Notes: generated from the letters alone by a model not told the origin. Counted from the first letter of the stretch, positions 1 to 7,348 are shown. The stretch: 8,285 bases of DNA from an uncultured Azospirillum sp. (GCA_902489675.1 CABUAP010000051.1:1-8285), one strand, 5' to 3'. A program made the numbers and translations.

Positions 1-863
1 TGGTGGTACTCATTATCGTGCCGACGCTCGTGTTGATCATTAACGTTATTGACAGCCAGCTAAGCGTTTTTATCAGCGTTATCCCCAACTACATCACATC
101 CCTGCTGAAAAAAGCGGAACCGCTGATAAACGAACTGAAAGGGCTTTTCCCGGCGCTTGATGCCGAAAGAATCCGCGGTTATATGCACGACAATATGGCC
201 AACAACCTGAAAATTCTCGGTAAAATCCTTCGCAGTTTGATCTCGAGCGGCATGGCAATTGTCAACCTGATCTCACTGCTGCTGATCACGCCGGTTGTTG
301 CTTTTTATATGCTGCGCGATTGGGACAAATTTATTGCCAAAGTTCGCAGTCTGCTGCCCCGAAAATCAAAAAAATCGATTGAACAGCAAGCACGCGAAAT
401 CGACCGCACGCTGGCCGGGTTCATTCGCGGACAACTGAGCGTATGCGTCATTCTCGGCAGCTTTTATGCCATCGGTCTGCATATGGTCGGGCTCGATCTG
501 GGATTACTGGTCGGTTTTCTGGCCGGAATTATTTCTTTTATTCCTTATGTCGGCACCATTTCCGGTTTCATCATCAGTATGGCGCTGGCATTTGCTCAGT
601 TTGATACCATGATGCCGATTTTAAGCGTTATGATCGTTTTTGTGGTCGGACAATTTCTGGAAGGTAACTTCCTTACCCCCAAACTGGTCGGCGACAACGT
701 CGGCCTGCACCCGGTCTGGGTTATGTTTGCTTTGCTGGCCGGCGGTGTTTTGCTCGGCTTCCTCGGTTTGATGATCGCCGTCCCGGTTGCAGCCATAATC
801 GGTGTTTTGATCCGTCACGCCATTATCAATTATAAAAAAAGCAGCCTCTATCTTGAAGATTAG
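1..863 (+). CDS. AI-2E/PerM family membrane transporter, 5'-truncated by the window edge
   Basis: This is an inner-membrane protein of the AI-2E transporter/PerM (UPF0118) family, whose members are putative permeases or antiporters; the substrate cannot be read from sequence. The visible 286 residues (read from base 3) begin inside a membrane segment. They continue with a long amphipathic stretch (about 18-80), a hydrophobic segment ending in the family motif TPVVAFYMLRDWDKF (96-110), a helix pair around SFIPYVGTISG (178-188), the signature QFLEGNFLTPKLVG (217-230) followed by LHP, and a last hydrophobic hairpin (about 238-272). The protein ends at a TAG, with a terminator 30 bases downstream. 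Family members are usually about 350 residues, so some 60 N-terminal residues are probably missing. The GTG at base 3 is an internal codon rather than a start. The family call is firm; the function is inferred only from family. Confidence 0.9.
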   Translation, partial: VVLIIVPTLVLIINVIDSQLSVFISVIPNYITSLLKKAEPLINELKGLFPALDAERIRGYMHDNMANNLKILGKILRSLISSGMAIVNLISLLLITPVVAFYMLRDWDKFIAKVRSLLPRKSKKSIEQQAREIDRTLAGFIRGQLSVCVILGSFYAIGLHMVGLDLGLLVGFLAGIISFIPYVGTISGFIISMALAFAQFDTMMPILSVMIVFVVGQFLEGNFLTPKLVGDNVGLHPVWVMFALLAGGVLLGFLGLMIAVPVAAIIGVLIRHAIINYKKSSLYLED

Positions 864-893
864 GCTAAAAACCCTCCGGCGAACTGGGGATTC

Positions 894-927
894 TATGGAA
901 AAGGCACCAATTGGTGCCTTTTCCATA
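894..927. terminator. Bidirectional intrinsic terminator in a 34-bp perfect palindrome
   Basis: Bases 894-910 are the exact reverse complement of 911-927. The core is GGCACC, loop AATT, GGTGCC, preceded by AAAA and followed by TTTT, so it can terminate in both directions. It lies 30 bases after the stop of the AI-2E family gene and most likely ends that transcript. Perfect symmetry out to 17 bp per arm is more than a terminator needs. Confidence 0.85.
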
Positions 928-1108
928 CAGCTTCTTCATTTAGGGCTGATATGGAACGTTTTCTAACGACACCTTAGCATTCCCCCTCCTTAAATGGGAA
1001 ATATCTGCAGGGTTTATAAGAAAAAACAGGAAATCGGACATCTGGTTCCCTGTTTTCACCAACTTTTTCTACCGTGCTCTGTCAAAGGCTTGCTTCTCCC
1101 CAATCATG
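928..1108. other. Gene-free intergenic stretch with a weak hairpin
   Basis: No open reading frame with a usable ribosome binding site is visible here on either strand. The only structure I see is an imperfect hairpin at about 1023-1057 (arm AAAACAGGAA, return arm TTCCCTGTTTT with one bulged C). A TATAAG at 1015-1020 could be a -10 box, but no -35 box stands at the right distance. A small RNA ending at the next terminator is possible but unsupported. Confidence 0.5.
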
Positions 1109-1136
1109 AAAAAACTCTCCTTTAGGAGAGTTTTTT
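1109..1136. terminator. Bidirectional intrinsic terminator
   Basis: A6, then CTCTCC, loop TTTA, GGAGAG, then T6: a perfect 6-bp stem flanked by A and T tracts, functional on both strands. It lies 25 bases past the stop of the minus-strand gene at 1162-2034 and is the natural terminator for that transcript. It could equally stop any plus-strand read-through from the left. Confidence 0.88.
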
Positions 1137-1161
1137 ATCCTAGAAATTTTGATCGTATTTT

Positions 1162-2034
1162 CTAGCGGTTATTACTGTTATCCTTAACCATACCGGCAGA
1201 AATAACATTATTTTGCGGCTTGCGAACCCGACGCACCTTGACCGGTTTGGGCAGGCTCACTTTTTCCACCCGTTCGCCTTCGCCGCATTGATAAGCTTCC
1301 CACTGTTCGCCAACCGGCGCTGCCGGCGCACCGGCATCACCATCGGCACTGCCGGACGGTATTGGATCTCCCTCATCGTAACGCCGTTCAGATTCTGCTT
1401 CCGGCACAAACTCTGCTTCATTGGCATCAAGTTCTGTCACCTCTGCGATATGATCTTCTTTTTCAACCGTATTTTCGCGTGCAAGTTCCTCGGTTCGGAC
1501 AAACTCAGCCGGTTCATAAGCATCTTCCGTTGCTTTCAATATCTCCCGGCACTTGAGCATTTCCTCATTCACCATTTGGTCAAGGATATCTCCCATCACC
1601 GCGTCTTTTTCATACAAATCCAACACGGCCGTTTCCATATCGCCGGTCAAATGGATTTTATCTTCCGGCACGGTTTCAAGCATTTTTTCAAAAAAATTCG
1701 GCTCCCGTTCCCGCAAAGCGAAATGATGCGTATCCAATTCGTCAAAATCGCGGGTATCGACATCATTGGCAAACTGTTTGAAATAATAGTCGCCCTGCTT
1801 GTTTTGATAAAGGGAAAGACCAAACTGGTACATATATTCTTTCAGGGCTTCTTCAATCAACTCGGGACGAGAAAGCAGATCATCCTCATAATCAAACTCG
1901 TCATCCTCGTCTTCAAAATCCCAACGGCCGTATTTCAGCTTTTTATCTTTGATGCGTTTCAGCTTCTTTTCCTTGAGAAGACGGTGCATCTTAAACAGCC
2001 GTTCCATTTTTTTTAAGATTGTTTCTTCATCCAT
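1162..2034 (-). CDS. Acidic cytoplasmic protein of unknown function
   Basis: I do not recognise this 290-residue protein. It has no signal peptide and no membrane segment. It starts with a basic, probably helical or coiled-coil stretch (about 5-33, rich in Lys and Leu), followed by a strongly acidic patch (39-52: EDEDDEFDYEDD). A more ordinary globular-looking part (about 55-170) is rich in aromatic and acidic residues. Next comes a Glu/Asp/Ala-rich, low-complexity tail (about 170-258), and the end is basic (KPVKVRRVRKPQNN, 263-276). The start is chosen by AGGGAG about 10 bases upstream and a TATAAT box 29 bases upstream; a terminator follows the stop. It appears to be monocistronic and divergent from the efflux operon. 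The charge pattern could suit a protein that touches nucleic acid or a basic partner, but that is a guess. A 267-codon ORF on the opposite strand is a shadow. Confidence 0.75.
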   Translation of the reverse strand: MDEETILKKMERLFKMHRLLKEKKLKRIKDKKLKYGRWDFEDEDDEFDYEDDLLSRPELIEEALKEYMYQFGLSLYQNKQGDYYFKQFANDVDTRDFDELDTHHFALREREPNFFEKMLETVPEDKIHLTGDMETAVLDLYEKDAVMGDILDQMVNEEMLKCREILKATEDAYEPAEFVRTEELARENTVEKEDHIAEVTELDANEAEFVPEAESERRYDEGDPIPSGSADGDAGAPAAPVGEQWEAYQCGEGERVEKVSLPKPVKVRRVRKPQNNVISAGMVKDNSNNR

Positions 2035-2062
2035 CAGTCCAAACTCCCTGAAATTTGCTTTG

Positions 2063-2090
2063 ATTATAACATATAAAAAGTAAATTTAAA
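2063..2090 (-). promoter_or_regulatory. Promoter for the acidic-protein gene
   Basis: Read on the minus strand, a perfect TATAAT (2063-2068) follows a TTTAAA -35 box (2085-2090; 4 of 6 consensus bases) at a 16-base spacing. Transcription would begin near 2056, giving a 5' leader of about 20 bases that contains the AGGGAG ribosome binding site. The -10 box is convincing; the -35 box is weak, which would suit an activated or moderate promoter. Confidence 0.6.
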
Positions 2091-2118
2091 CCTAATTTAC
2101 AAATTTTACCGTAAATTT
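2080..2118. repeat. Cluster of GTAAATT inverted repeats, possible operator
   Basis: GTAAATT (2080-2086) and AATTTAC (2094-2100) form a perfect inverted repeat with 7-bp arms and a 7-bp spacer. A third copy, GTAAATTT (2111-2118), faces a one-base-longer variant, AAATTTTAC (2101-2109). The two same-direction copies lie 31 bp apart, close to three helical turns. The first copy touches the -35 region of the minus-strand promoter, so a repressor or activator could act here. The stretch is very A/T-rich, which raises the odds of chance symmetry. Confidence 0.4.
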
Positions 2119-2232
2119 AGCCGAGGATCATCACAATCATTCCGCCTGTTTCTCACTTTTAAAAAACTTTTCCTTCCCCATGGTTCAAATATTATAAAAT
2201 CAAAAAAATTGCGATTATATGAAAGATTTTGC

Positions 2233-2259
2233 TTGCAATTTTTTAACATTCGTTATACA
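2233..2259 (+). promoter_or_regulatory. Candidate promoter of the tetR-efflux operon
   Basis: TTGCAA (2233-2238) and TATACA (2254-2259) resemble -35 and -10 boxes but stand only 15 bases apart. TTGCTT (2229-2234) at 19 bases is the alternative -35 box. The -10 candidate lies inside the left arm of the operator, so a bound repressor would block RNA polymerase. The leader to the tetR start would be about 30 bases. The exact boxes are uncertain; that the operon promoter lies in this stretch is more secure. Confidence 0.4.
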
Positions 2260-2279
2260 TACCTACCCGAATGTATATT
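2254..2279. promoter_or_regulatory. AcrR-like operator upstream of tetR
   Basis: TATACAT (2254-2260) and ATGTATA (2271-2277) are perfect 7-bp arms around a 10-bp spacer, 24 bp in total. Read from 2256 to 2279, the site also matches the E. coli AcrR operator, as I recall it (half-sites TACATACATT and AATGTATGTA around 4 bp), at about 17 of 24 positions. It sits just before a gene for an AcrR-type repressor and overlaps the likely promoter. It is therefore best read as the autoregulatory site for the whole efflux operon. Confidence 0.65.
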
Positions 2280-2295
2280 TAATTTAGAAAAGAAA

Positions 2296-2896
2296 ATGGC
2301 GCGCAAAACCCGTGAAGAAAGCGAAAACACCAAAGCTTTGATCCTAAAATCGGCTTTAGATTGTTTTTACGAAAAAGGCTTCTCCCGCACAACTTTCGAA
2401 GATATTGCCCTGCGCATTAATCTGACCAAAGGTGCGGTTTATTGGCATTTTAAAAATAAAGCCGAATTGTTGGCCGAACTGATCCGCCAACGGATTGAAC
2501 AAGACCGGCAGGCAATACGCCAGCCCGGCTTCCGTCAACGAGTTGCGTGAATTTTTCCGCCGCGAAGCCGAACATATAGAACAAAGCCCGGAAGTGAGAA
2601 AATTTATCTTTTTCACTTTGTTCCAAGTGGAATGGTCGGACAGCGTGTTCAATCAGGTTCAGGCCAAAACCGGAGAAATTCATGATTTTCATTTCAAAAC
2701 GGCAAAACACGCCTTGACAGCCGCTAAAAAAAATGGAGAAATATCCGACCGCACTGATATCAAATTAATCAGTACGATCATTGTCAGTGTCTGGCGCGGT
2801 CTGATCAATACATATGTATGTAAGGAAGTACAGTTTAGTCTTTCCCAAGCATTTCTGGAAGGATTTGACGCAGTGATTGAAAAAATCAAAAATTGA
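2296..2896 (+). pseudogene. TetR/AcrR-type repressor of the efflux operon, frameshifted
   Basis: This is the local repressor gene, split over two frames. From ATG 2296 the first frame gives 84 residues: an N-terminus very like AcrR (MARKTREESENTK), a complete TetR helix-turn-helix (about 33-52, with LTKGAVYWHFKNKAELL), then a stop at 2548-2550. The second frame, open from 2483 to TGA 2894-2896, carries the ligand-binding half (ELREFFRREAEHIEQSP... to VIEKIKN). Removing one base between 2483 and 2547 restores a protein of about 199 residues, close to the 215 of E. coli AcrR. A CCC at 2524-2526 is a possible extra-base site. An earlier TTG at 2209 is open in frame but would put the operator inside the gene, so ATG 2296 is preferred. 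The adaptor gene begins 13 bases on. As written, the product lacks its effector and dimer domain; a sequencing error is possible. Confidence 0.82.
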
Positions 2897-2909
2897 AAGG
2901 TGAAGGAAA

Positions 2910-4076
2910 ATGAAAGTTGGAAAAATGAGCAATCGCAAAATATTAAGACAGGTTGTTGTCTTATGTTTGTGTGTCGCAGCCGGCTGGTTTTTAAAAACAA
3001 AACTCAGCCCCCAGTCCATGATGACGGCTGCCGGCGCCGGCGGTGATCCGTTTGTACTGGTGGAAGAAGCACAATTAAAAGACGTTGCCCCGGCTCAAAA
3101 ATTTATCGGTCATGTGGAGGCCGTTAACGAAGTAAACATCCAGCCGCAAGTCAGCGGATATTTGGAAAAAGTTTTGTTTAATGAAGGCTCATTGGTCAAA
3201 AAAGGCGACATTTTGTTCGTGATCGAACAACAGAAATATATCGCTACCGTAGACCTGCGCAAGGCCGAACTGGACAAAGCCAAAGCCAGCTTCACCCAGT
3301 TGGAAAAAGAATACAAACGGCAAAAATCGCTCAATCAGCAAAAATTTGCTTCCGAATCCAAACTGGACGAAGCTTATTCCAATATGTTGCAGGCTCAGGC
3401 CGCGGTCAAACAGGCGGAAGCAAACTACGAGCTGGCCAAAATCGATCTTGAACACACCGAGATTCGTTCGCCGATCAACGGCTATATCGGCAAAGCTCTG
3501 ATCACCGTCGGCAACTACGTCAGTACCTCAAGCGGCACCATGGCCAATATTGTGCAGACCGACCCCGTTCGCGTTGTCTTTTCCGTTACCGATAAAGAAA
3601 TGCTCGATTTAAAACGCGACTACGGCAAACGCGGCGGCGAAGTAAGCAGCAAAATCATTCTTGCCAACGGCAAAACAATCAAAAAAACGATCCTTTCCCG
3701 TTTTAATGACAACTCGATCAATACCGGCACCGCTACGATGTCGATTTATTCCGAATTTGCAAACGATGACGGTATGCTGATCCCCGGCGGCTATGTAGAT
3801 ATTCTGATCGGTTCGGGAACCGAACAAAATGCGGTTGTTATCTCACAGGCGGCATTGGCACAGGACGAACACGGCAACTACGTTATGGTTGTAAACAATG
3901 ACAATGTTGTCGAACAAAAACGCATTGTTTTGGGTGACGTCATCGATAACCAGCAGGTTGTGACTTCCGGTCTCAAAGCCGGTGATAAAGTCATCATTCA
4001 GGGACTGCAAAAAGTAACCGACGGCAAAAAAGTCCGCATCGGAACAGTCGGTGAACAGACTTCGGAAGGAAAATAG
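2910..4076 (+). CDS. RND efflux periplasmic adaptor (membrane fusion protein, AcrA/MexA type)
   Basis: This 388-residue adaptor links the inner-membrane pump to an outer-membrane channel. It begins with a short basic head and one hydrophobic segment (about 11-27, VVVLCLCVAAGWF), which probably anchors it in the inner membrane. No convincing lipobox is seen, so it may not be a lipoprotein as AcrA is. Next come the first half of the lipoyl/barrel-sandwich domain (about 70-108, VNIQPQVSGYLEKV), an alpha-helical hairpin rich in Lys, Ala and Gln (about 112-178), the second lipoyl half (about 182-215, IRSPINGYIG), a beta-barrel (about 218-300) and the membrane-proximal domain (about 305-378). ATG 2910 is preferred over the in-frame ATG 2925 because GAAAGG and GAAGG lie just upstream (2895-2906). 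It lies 13 bases after the repressor gene and 3 bases before the pump gene. Its length is normal for the family. Confidence 0.95.
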   Translation: MKVGKMSNRKILRQVVVLCLCVAAGWFLKTKLSPQSMMTAAGAGGDPFVLVEEAQLKDVAPAQKFIGHVEAVNEVNIQPQVSGYLEKVLFNEGSLVKKGDILFVIEQQKYIATVDLRKAELDKAKASFTQLEKEYKRQKSLNQQKFASESKLDEAYSNMLQAQAAVKQAEANYELAKIDLEHTEIRSPINGYIGKALITVGNYVSTSSGTMANIVQTDPVRVVFSVTDKEMLDLKRDYGKRGGEVSSKIILANGKTIKKTILSRFNDNSINTGTATMSIYSEFANDDGMLIPGGYVDILIGSGTEQNAVVISQAALAQDEHGNYVMVVNNDNVVEQKRIVLGDVIDNQQVVTSGLKAGDKVIIQGLQKVTDGKKVRIGTVGEQTSEGK

Positions 4077-4079
4077 TTT

Positions 4080-7000
4080 ATGTTTTCAAGGATTTTTATT
4101 GAACGACCGCGTTTTGCGATGGTCATTTCGATTGTGCTGACACTTGCCGGCGCAATCGCCACCTTCTCGCTGCCGATCACTCTTTATCCGGAAATTACCC
4201 CGCCGACTATTCGGGTTTCGGCAACATACCCCGGCGCCAGCGCCGAAGTTATCGCCAACACGGTCGGTATTCCGCTTGAAGAAACAATCAACGGCGTAGA
4301 AGATATGCTTTACATGGACTCATCTTCGGATGCAACCGGCAGCTACGGCCTGACCGTGACTTTTAAAGTCGGTACCGATCCGGATATGGCACAGGTAAAA
4401 GTTCAAAACCGCGTGCAACAGGCTTTGAGCAAATTGCCGGCAGAAGTTCAGCAGCAGGGTATTACCGTCAGCCGCCGTTCATCTGACCAGCTCGGGTTTT
4501 TGACCGCGCGTTCCCCCAAAGGTACGCACGACACCTTATTCCTCAGCAACTATGTTCAAAACAACGTAAAGAAAAACCTGATCAGGGTGGACGGCGTCGG
4601 CGAAGTTAACGTCTATGCGCCGCCGCTTTCAATGCGCGTATGGCTGGATGCGGACAAAATCACGGCGCTCAATCTGCCGGTATCTGCCATCCAAGCCGCC
4701 ATCGAAAGCCAAAACATTCAGCCTTCATTAGGTAAAGTCGGCTCCATGCCGGGTGACGGCAGCCAGCAAATGGTATATGCTTTGCTCAGCAGCGGCCGTA
4801 TTAACGACGTTGAAGAGTTTAAACAAATCATTGTGCGCACCGACGAAGAAGGCGGACTGGTTCGTTTGGGTGACGTTGCCAAAATTGAAATCGGGCAAGA
4901 AGATTACAATTCCCAGTCACAATTTGACGGTGCGCCTTCGGTAGCTATTGCCGTTAATATGCTCTCCGGCGCCAATGCGATTAATGCAATGACCAATCTC
5001 CGCGCAGAAATGGCTCGTCTGGAACAGTTCTACCCCGATGATGTTGAAATCTTTGTTGCTTATGATGCGACGGAATATATCACCTCTTCCATCGAAGAAG
5101 TGGTCTTCACGCTGATTTTGACTTTTGCTCTGGTGGTTGCCGTCTGCTACATCTTTTTGCAAGACTGGCGGGCTGTTTTGGTACCAACCTTGACCATTCC
5201 GGTATCTATTTTCGCAACATTCGCCGTTTTGCTCGCTTTGGGCTACAGCTTAAACACCCTGACTTTGTTCGGTTTGGTGTTGGCGATCGGTCTGGTGGTG
5301 GACGATGCGATCGTTGTGGTCGAACGTGTTCTATTCCTGATGGAAAATGAAAAACTGGCACCAAAACAAGCAACAATCAAAGCCATGGAACAAGTATCGG
5401 GAGCTATTGTCGCCACCACTTTGGTATTGTTGGCGATCTTTGTGCCGATTGGGTTTATCGGCGGTATCACCGGTAAAATTTATCAGCAATTTGCGGTTGC
5501 CATTTCAACGGCGGTTGCATTCTCGGCCTTAAACGCCCTGACCTTGTCACCGGCCTTGTGCGCAACCATGTTGCGCCCGCTGAAACCGTTTCAGCACGGC
5601 CCGCTGTTCTGGTTCTCTCGCGCTGTCGACAAATCACGTGACCGCTATGCCAGTATCGTGGGCATTGCCAGCCGTAAAATCAGCGTTATCGCACTGATTT
5701 TCGGCCTGATTGTTGCCGGGATTTTTGGTTTGCTGCAAATCAGCCAAACCAGCTTTATCCCAAGTGAAGACCAAGGTGCTTTCTTTATCAACATTCAGCT
5801 GCCGGAAGGCGCATCGCGCGAACGTACCGACAAGCTGGCACAAAAAATTATCCCGTTGATTTTGGAAGAAAAAGGCGTAGCACATGCAATGAACATCACC
5901 GGTCACAGCATCATCGGCGGTTCCGGTGAAAACGTTGCGTTTATCATCACGATGCTCGAACCCTGGGCCAAACGTACGGATAAAGAGTTGTACTCAACCA
6001 ACATCTTAAACCGGATTCAGGCCAAAATCGGCAACTTCCCTCAAGCCAACATCAATATGTTTGAAATGCCGGCCATTCAGGGACTTGGCAGCACCAACGG
6101 TATGGACTTCCGCCTGCAGGCTTTGGATTCTCCGGATCCCAAAAAACTGGACGCCGCTTTACAGGGCTTCCTCGGCCGCCTAAATCAATCACCGTTTGTG
6201 TCCTATGCCTTCTCGACCTACAACGCGACCACACCGCACATATTTGTCGATATTGATCGCGCCAAGGCAGAATCCATGAAAGTCACAACCGGTAATATCT
6301 ATGGCACTTTGGGACAATACCTCGGTTCGTCGTACATTAACGACGTCAACTTCGGTACGCAGGTAAACAAGGTGATCATTCAGGCCGATTGGCAGCACCG
6401 ACAAGGGGTTAACAATATCAGCAGCCTGTATGTTCAAAACAGCTTGGGCGAAATGGTTCCCTTGGGTGGCATGATCAACTTGAGCAAGGTTCTGGCACCG
6501 AGCACCATCGATCGTTACAACCAGTATCCGGCGGCAGCCATCAATATTGTCGGCAACCAAGCCTTCAGTACCGGCGAAGCCATGAATGCCATCGAACAAC
6601 TGGCCAAGGAAGCCCTGCCGAATGGTTACAGCTACGAATGGTCGAGCATGAGCTATCAGGAAAAGGCCAACCAGGGGCAAATCGGTTACCTGATTGCTCT
6701 GGCGCTGACTTTTGCCTACCTGTTTCTGGTTGCACAGTATGAAAGCTGGAGTACCCCGATCCCGGTTCTTGCCTCAGTTTCCGTTGCCATGGTTGGCGCC
6801 CTGCTCGGCTTGTTCATTCACGGACTGCCGCTCAGTATTTATGCCCAACTGGGGCTGATTCTGCTGGTCGGTCTGGCTGCCAAAAACGCGATTCTGATTG
6901 TTGAGTTCTCCAAGGAAGAGCGCGAAAATGGCACTTCCATCAACAAAGCCGCAATGATCGGTCTGAAAGAACGGTTCCGCGCGGTATTGATGACGGCCTT

Positions 7001-7211
7001 CACCTTCATCCTCGGCACTCTGCCGATGGTGGTTGCCACCGGCGCCGGCGCCAACAGCCGAATCGCCATCGGTGTACCGGTATTCTACGGAATGCTGGTC
7101 GGCACCATGGTCGGTCTGATTGTTATTCCGATGCTCTACGTTCTGTTCCAGACGTTGACAGAAAAGGTAAGCGGACCGGTCAAAGTCAAAAAAGCCGAAA
7201 AGCAGGCCTGA
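4080..7211 (+). CDS. RND multidrug efflux transporter (HAE1/AcrB family)
   Basis: This is the inner-membrane drug/proton antiporter of a tripartite pump. Its 1043 residues are near the AcrB length (1049), and it has the family layout: TM1 (about 12-30), a large periplasmic porter/docking loop, TM2-TM6 (about 338-495), TM7 (about 533-553), a second periplasmic loop, then TM8-TM12 (about 868-1022). The proton-relay residues are all present: D408 and D409 in GLVVDDAIVVVE (AcrB D407/D408), K935 in LAAKNAILIVEF (AcrB K940) and R967 in RFRAVLMTAF (AcrB R971). Other family motifs are FLQDWRA (359-365), SFIPSEDQG (558-566) and GTLPMVVATGAG. The start has GGAAGGA nine bases upstream and lies 3 bases after the adaptor stop. 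The gene looks intact and functional. Substrates cannot be predicted. No outer-membrane factor follows, so the pump must borrow one. Confidence 0.96.
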   Translation: MFSRIFIERPRFAMVISIVLTLAGAIATFSLPITLYPEITPPTIRVSATYPGASAEVIANTVGIPLEETINGVEDMLYMDSSSDATGSYGLTVTFKVGTDPDMAQVKVQNRVQQALSKLPAEVQQQGITVSRRSSDQLGFLTARSPKGTHDTLFLSNYVQNNVKKNLIRVDGVGEVNVYAPPLSMRVWLDADKITALNLPVSAIQAAIESQNIQPSLGKVGSMPGDGSQQMVYALLSSGRINDVEEFKQIIVRTDEEGGLVRLGDVAKIEIGQEDYNSQSQFDGAPSVAIAVNMLSGANAINAMTNLRAEMARLEQFYPDDVEIFVAYDATEYITSSIEEVVFTLILTFALVVAVCYIFLQDWRAVLVPTLTIPVSIFATFAVLLALGYSLNTLTLFGLVLAIGLVVDDAIVVVERVLFLMENEKLAPKQATIKAMEQVSGAIVATTLVLLAIFVPIGFIGGITGKIYQQFAVAISTAVAFSALNALTLSPALCATMLRPLKPFQHGPLFWFSRAVDKSRDRYASIVGIASRKISVIALIFGLIVAGIFGLLQISQTSFIPSEDQGAFFINIQLPEGASRERTDKLAQKIIPLILEEKGVAHAMNITGHSIIGGSGENVAFIITMLEPWAKRTDKELYSTNILNRIQAKIGNFPQANINMFEMPAIQGLGSTNGMDFRLQALDSPDPKKLDAALQGFLGRLNQSPFVSYAFSTYNATTPHIFVDIDRAKAESMKVTTGNIYGTLGQYLGSSYINDVNFGTQVNKVIIQADWQHRQGVNNISSLYVQNSLGEMVPLGGMINLSKVLAPSTIDRYNQYPAAAINIVGNQAFSTGEAMNAIEQLAKEALPNGYSYEWSSMSYQEKANQGQIGYLIALALTFAYLFLVAQYESWSTPIPVLASVSVAMVGALLGLFIHGLPLSIYAQLGLILLVGLAAKNAILIVEFSKEERENGTSINKAAMIGLKERFRAVLMTAFTFILGTLPMVVATGAGANSRIAIGVPVFYGMLVGTMVGLIVIPMLYVLFQTLTEKVSGPVKVKKAEKQA

Positions 7212-7221
7212 GGATCAATCA

Positions 7222-7268
7222 GCAACAAAAAACTCCGCAATCTCCAGATTGCGGAGTTTTTTTTGTTG
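7222..7268 (+). terminator. Strong intrinsic terminator of the efflux operon
   Basis: The stem CTCCGCAATCT (7233-7243) pairs perfectly with AGATTGCGGAG (7246-7256) over 11 bp and is followed by eight T residues (7257-7264). The flanks extend the symmetry (GCAACAAAAAA before, TTTTTTTTGTTG after), so it should also work on the minus strand. It starts about 20 bases after the transporter stop and separates the operon from the lipoprotein gene. Confidence 0.93.
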
Positions 7269-7342
7269 CCCAAAACAGATTTTTGTTTAAAACTAAAAGC
7301 CGGGCTGAACCCAATCGGCACAATCACCATATCGGAAACAAA

Positions 7343-7348
7343 AGGAGG
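7343..7348 (+). promoter_or_regulatory. Ribosome binding site of the NlpE-like gene
   Basis: AGGAGG, the strongest Shine-Dalgarno sequence in the window, stands four bases before ATG 7353. It settles that start over a longer in-frame reading that would run back into the terminator. Confidence 0.85.

Noticed and set aside
1213..2016. A 267-codon plus-strand ORF opposite the acidic-protein gene
   Set aside because: It is rich in Phe, Ile and His, as expected from the antisense of a Glu/Lys/Asp-rich protein. It has no ribosome binding site. The minus-strand reading has promoter, ribosome binding site and terminator.
2209..2295. N-terminal extension of the repressor from TTG 2209
   Set aside because: It would place the operator and promoter inside the coding region and add residues that AcrR relatives do not have. 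ATG 2296 begins with the typical MARKT.
2524..2550. Programmed +1 frameshift joining the two repressor halves
   Set aside because: There is no prfB-like slippery codon before the TGA and no upstream Shine-Dalgarno-like stimulator. The codon before the stop is GCG, which is not prone to slip, and the CCC at 2524 has no adjacent stop.
2495..2896. Second-frame repressor half as an independent gene starting with TTG 2495
   Set aside because: No ribosome binding site precedes it, and it matches only the C-terminal half of AcrR-type proteins, continuing the domain order of the first frame. It is one broken gene, not two.
6189..6680. A 163-codon minus-strand ORF within the RND gene
   Set aside because: It is a shadow of a clear, intact RND transporter with all motifs in the plus frame.
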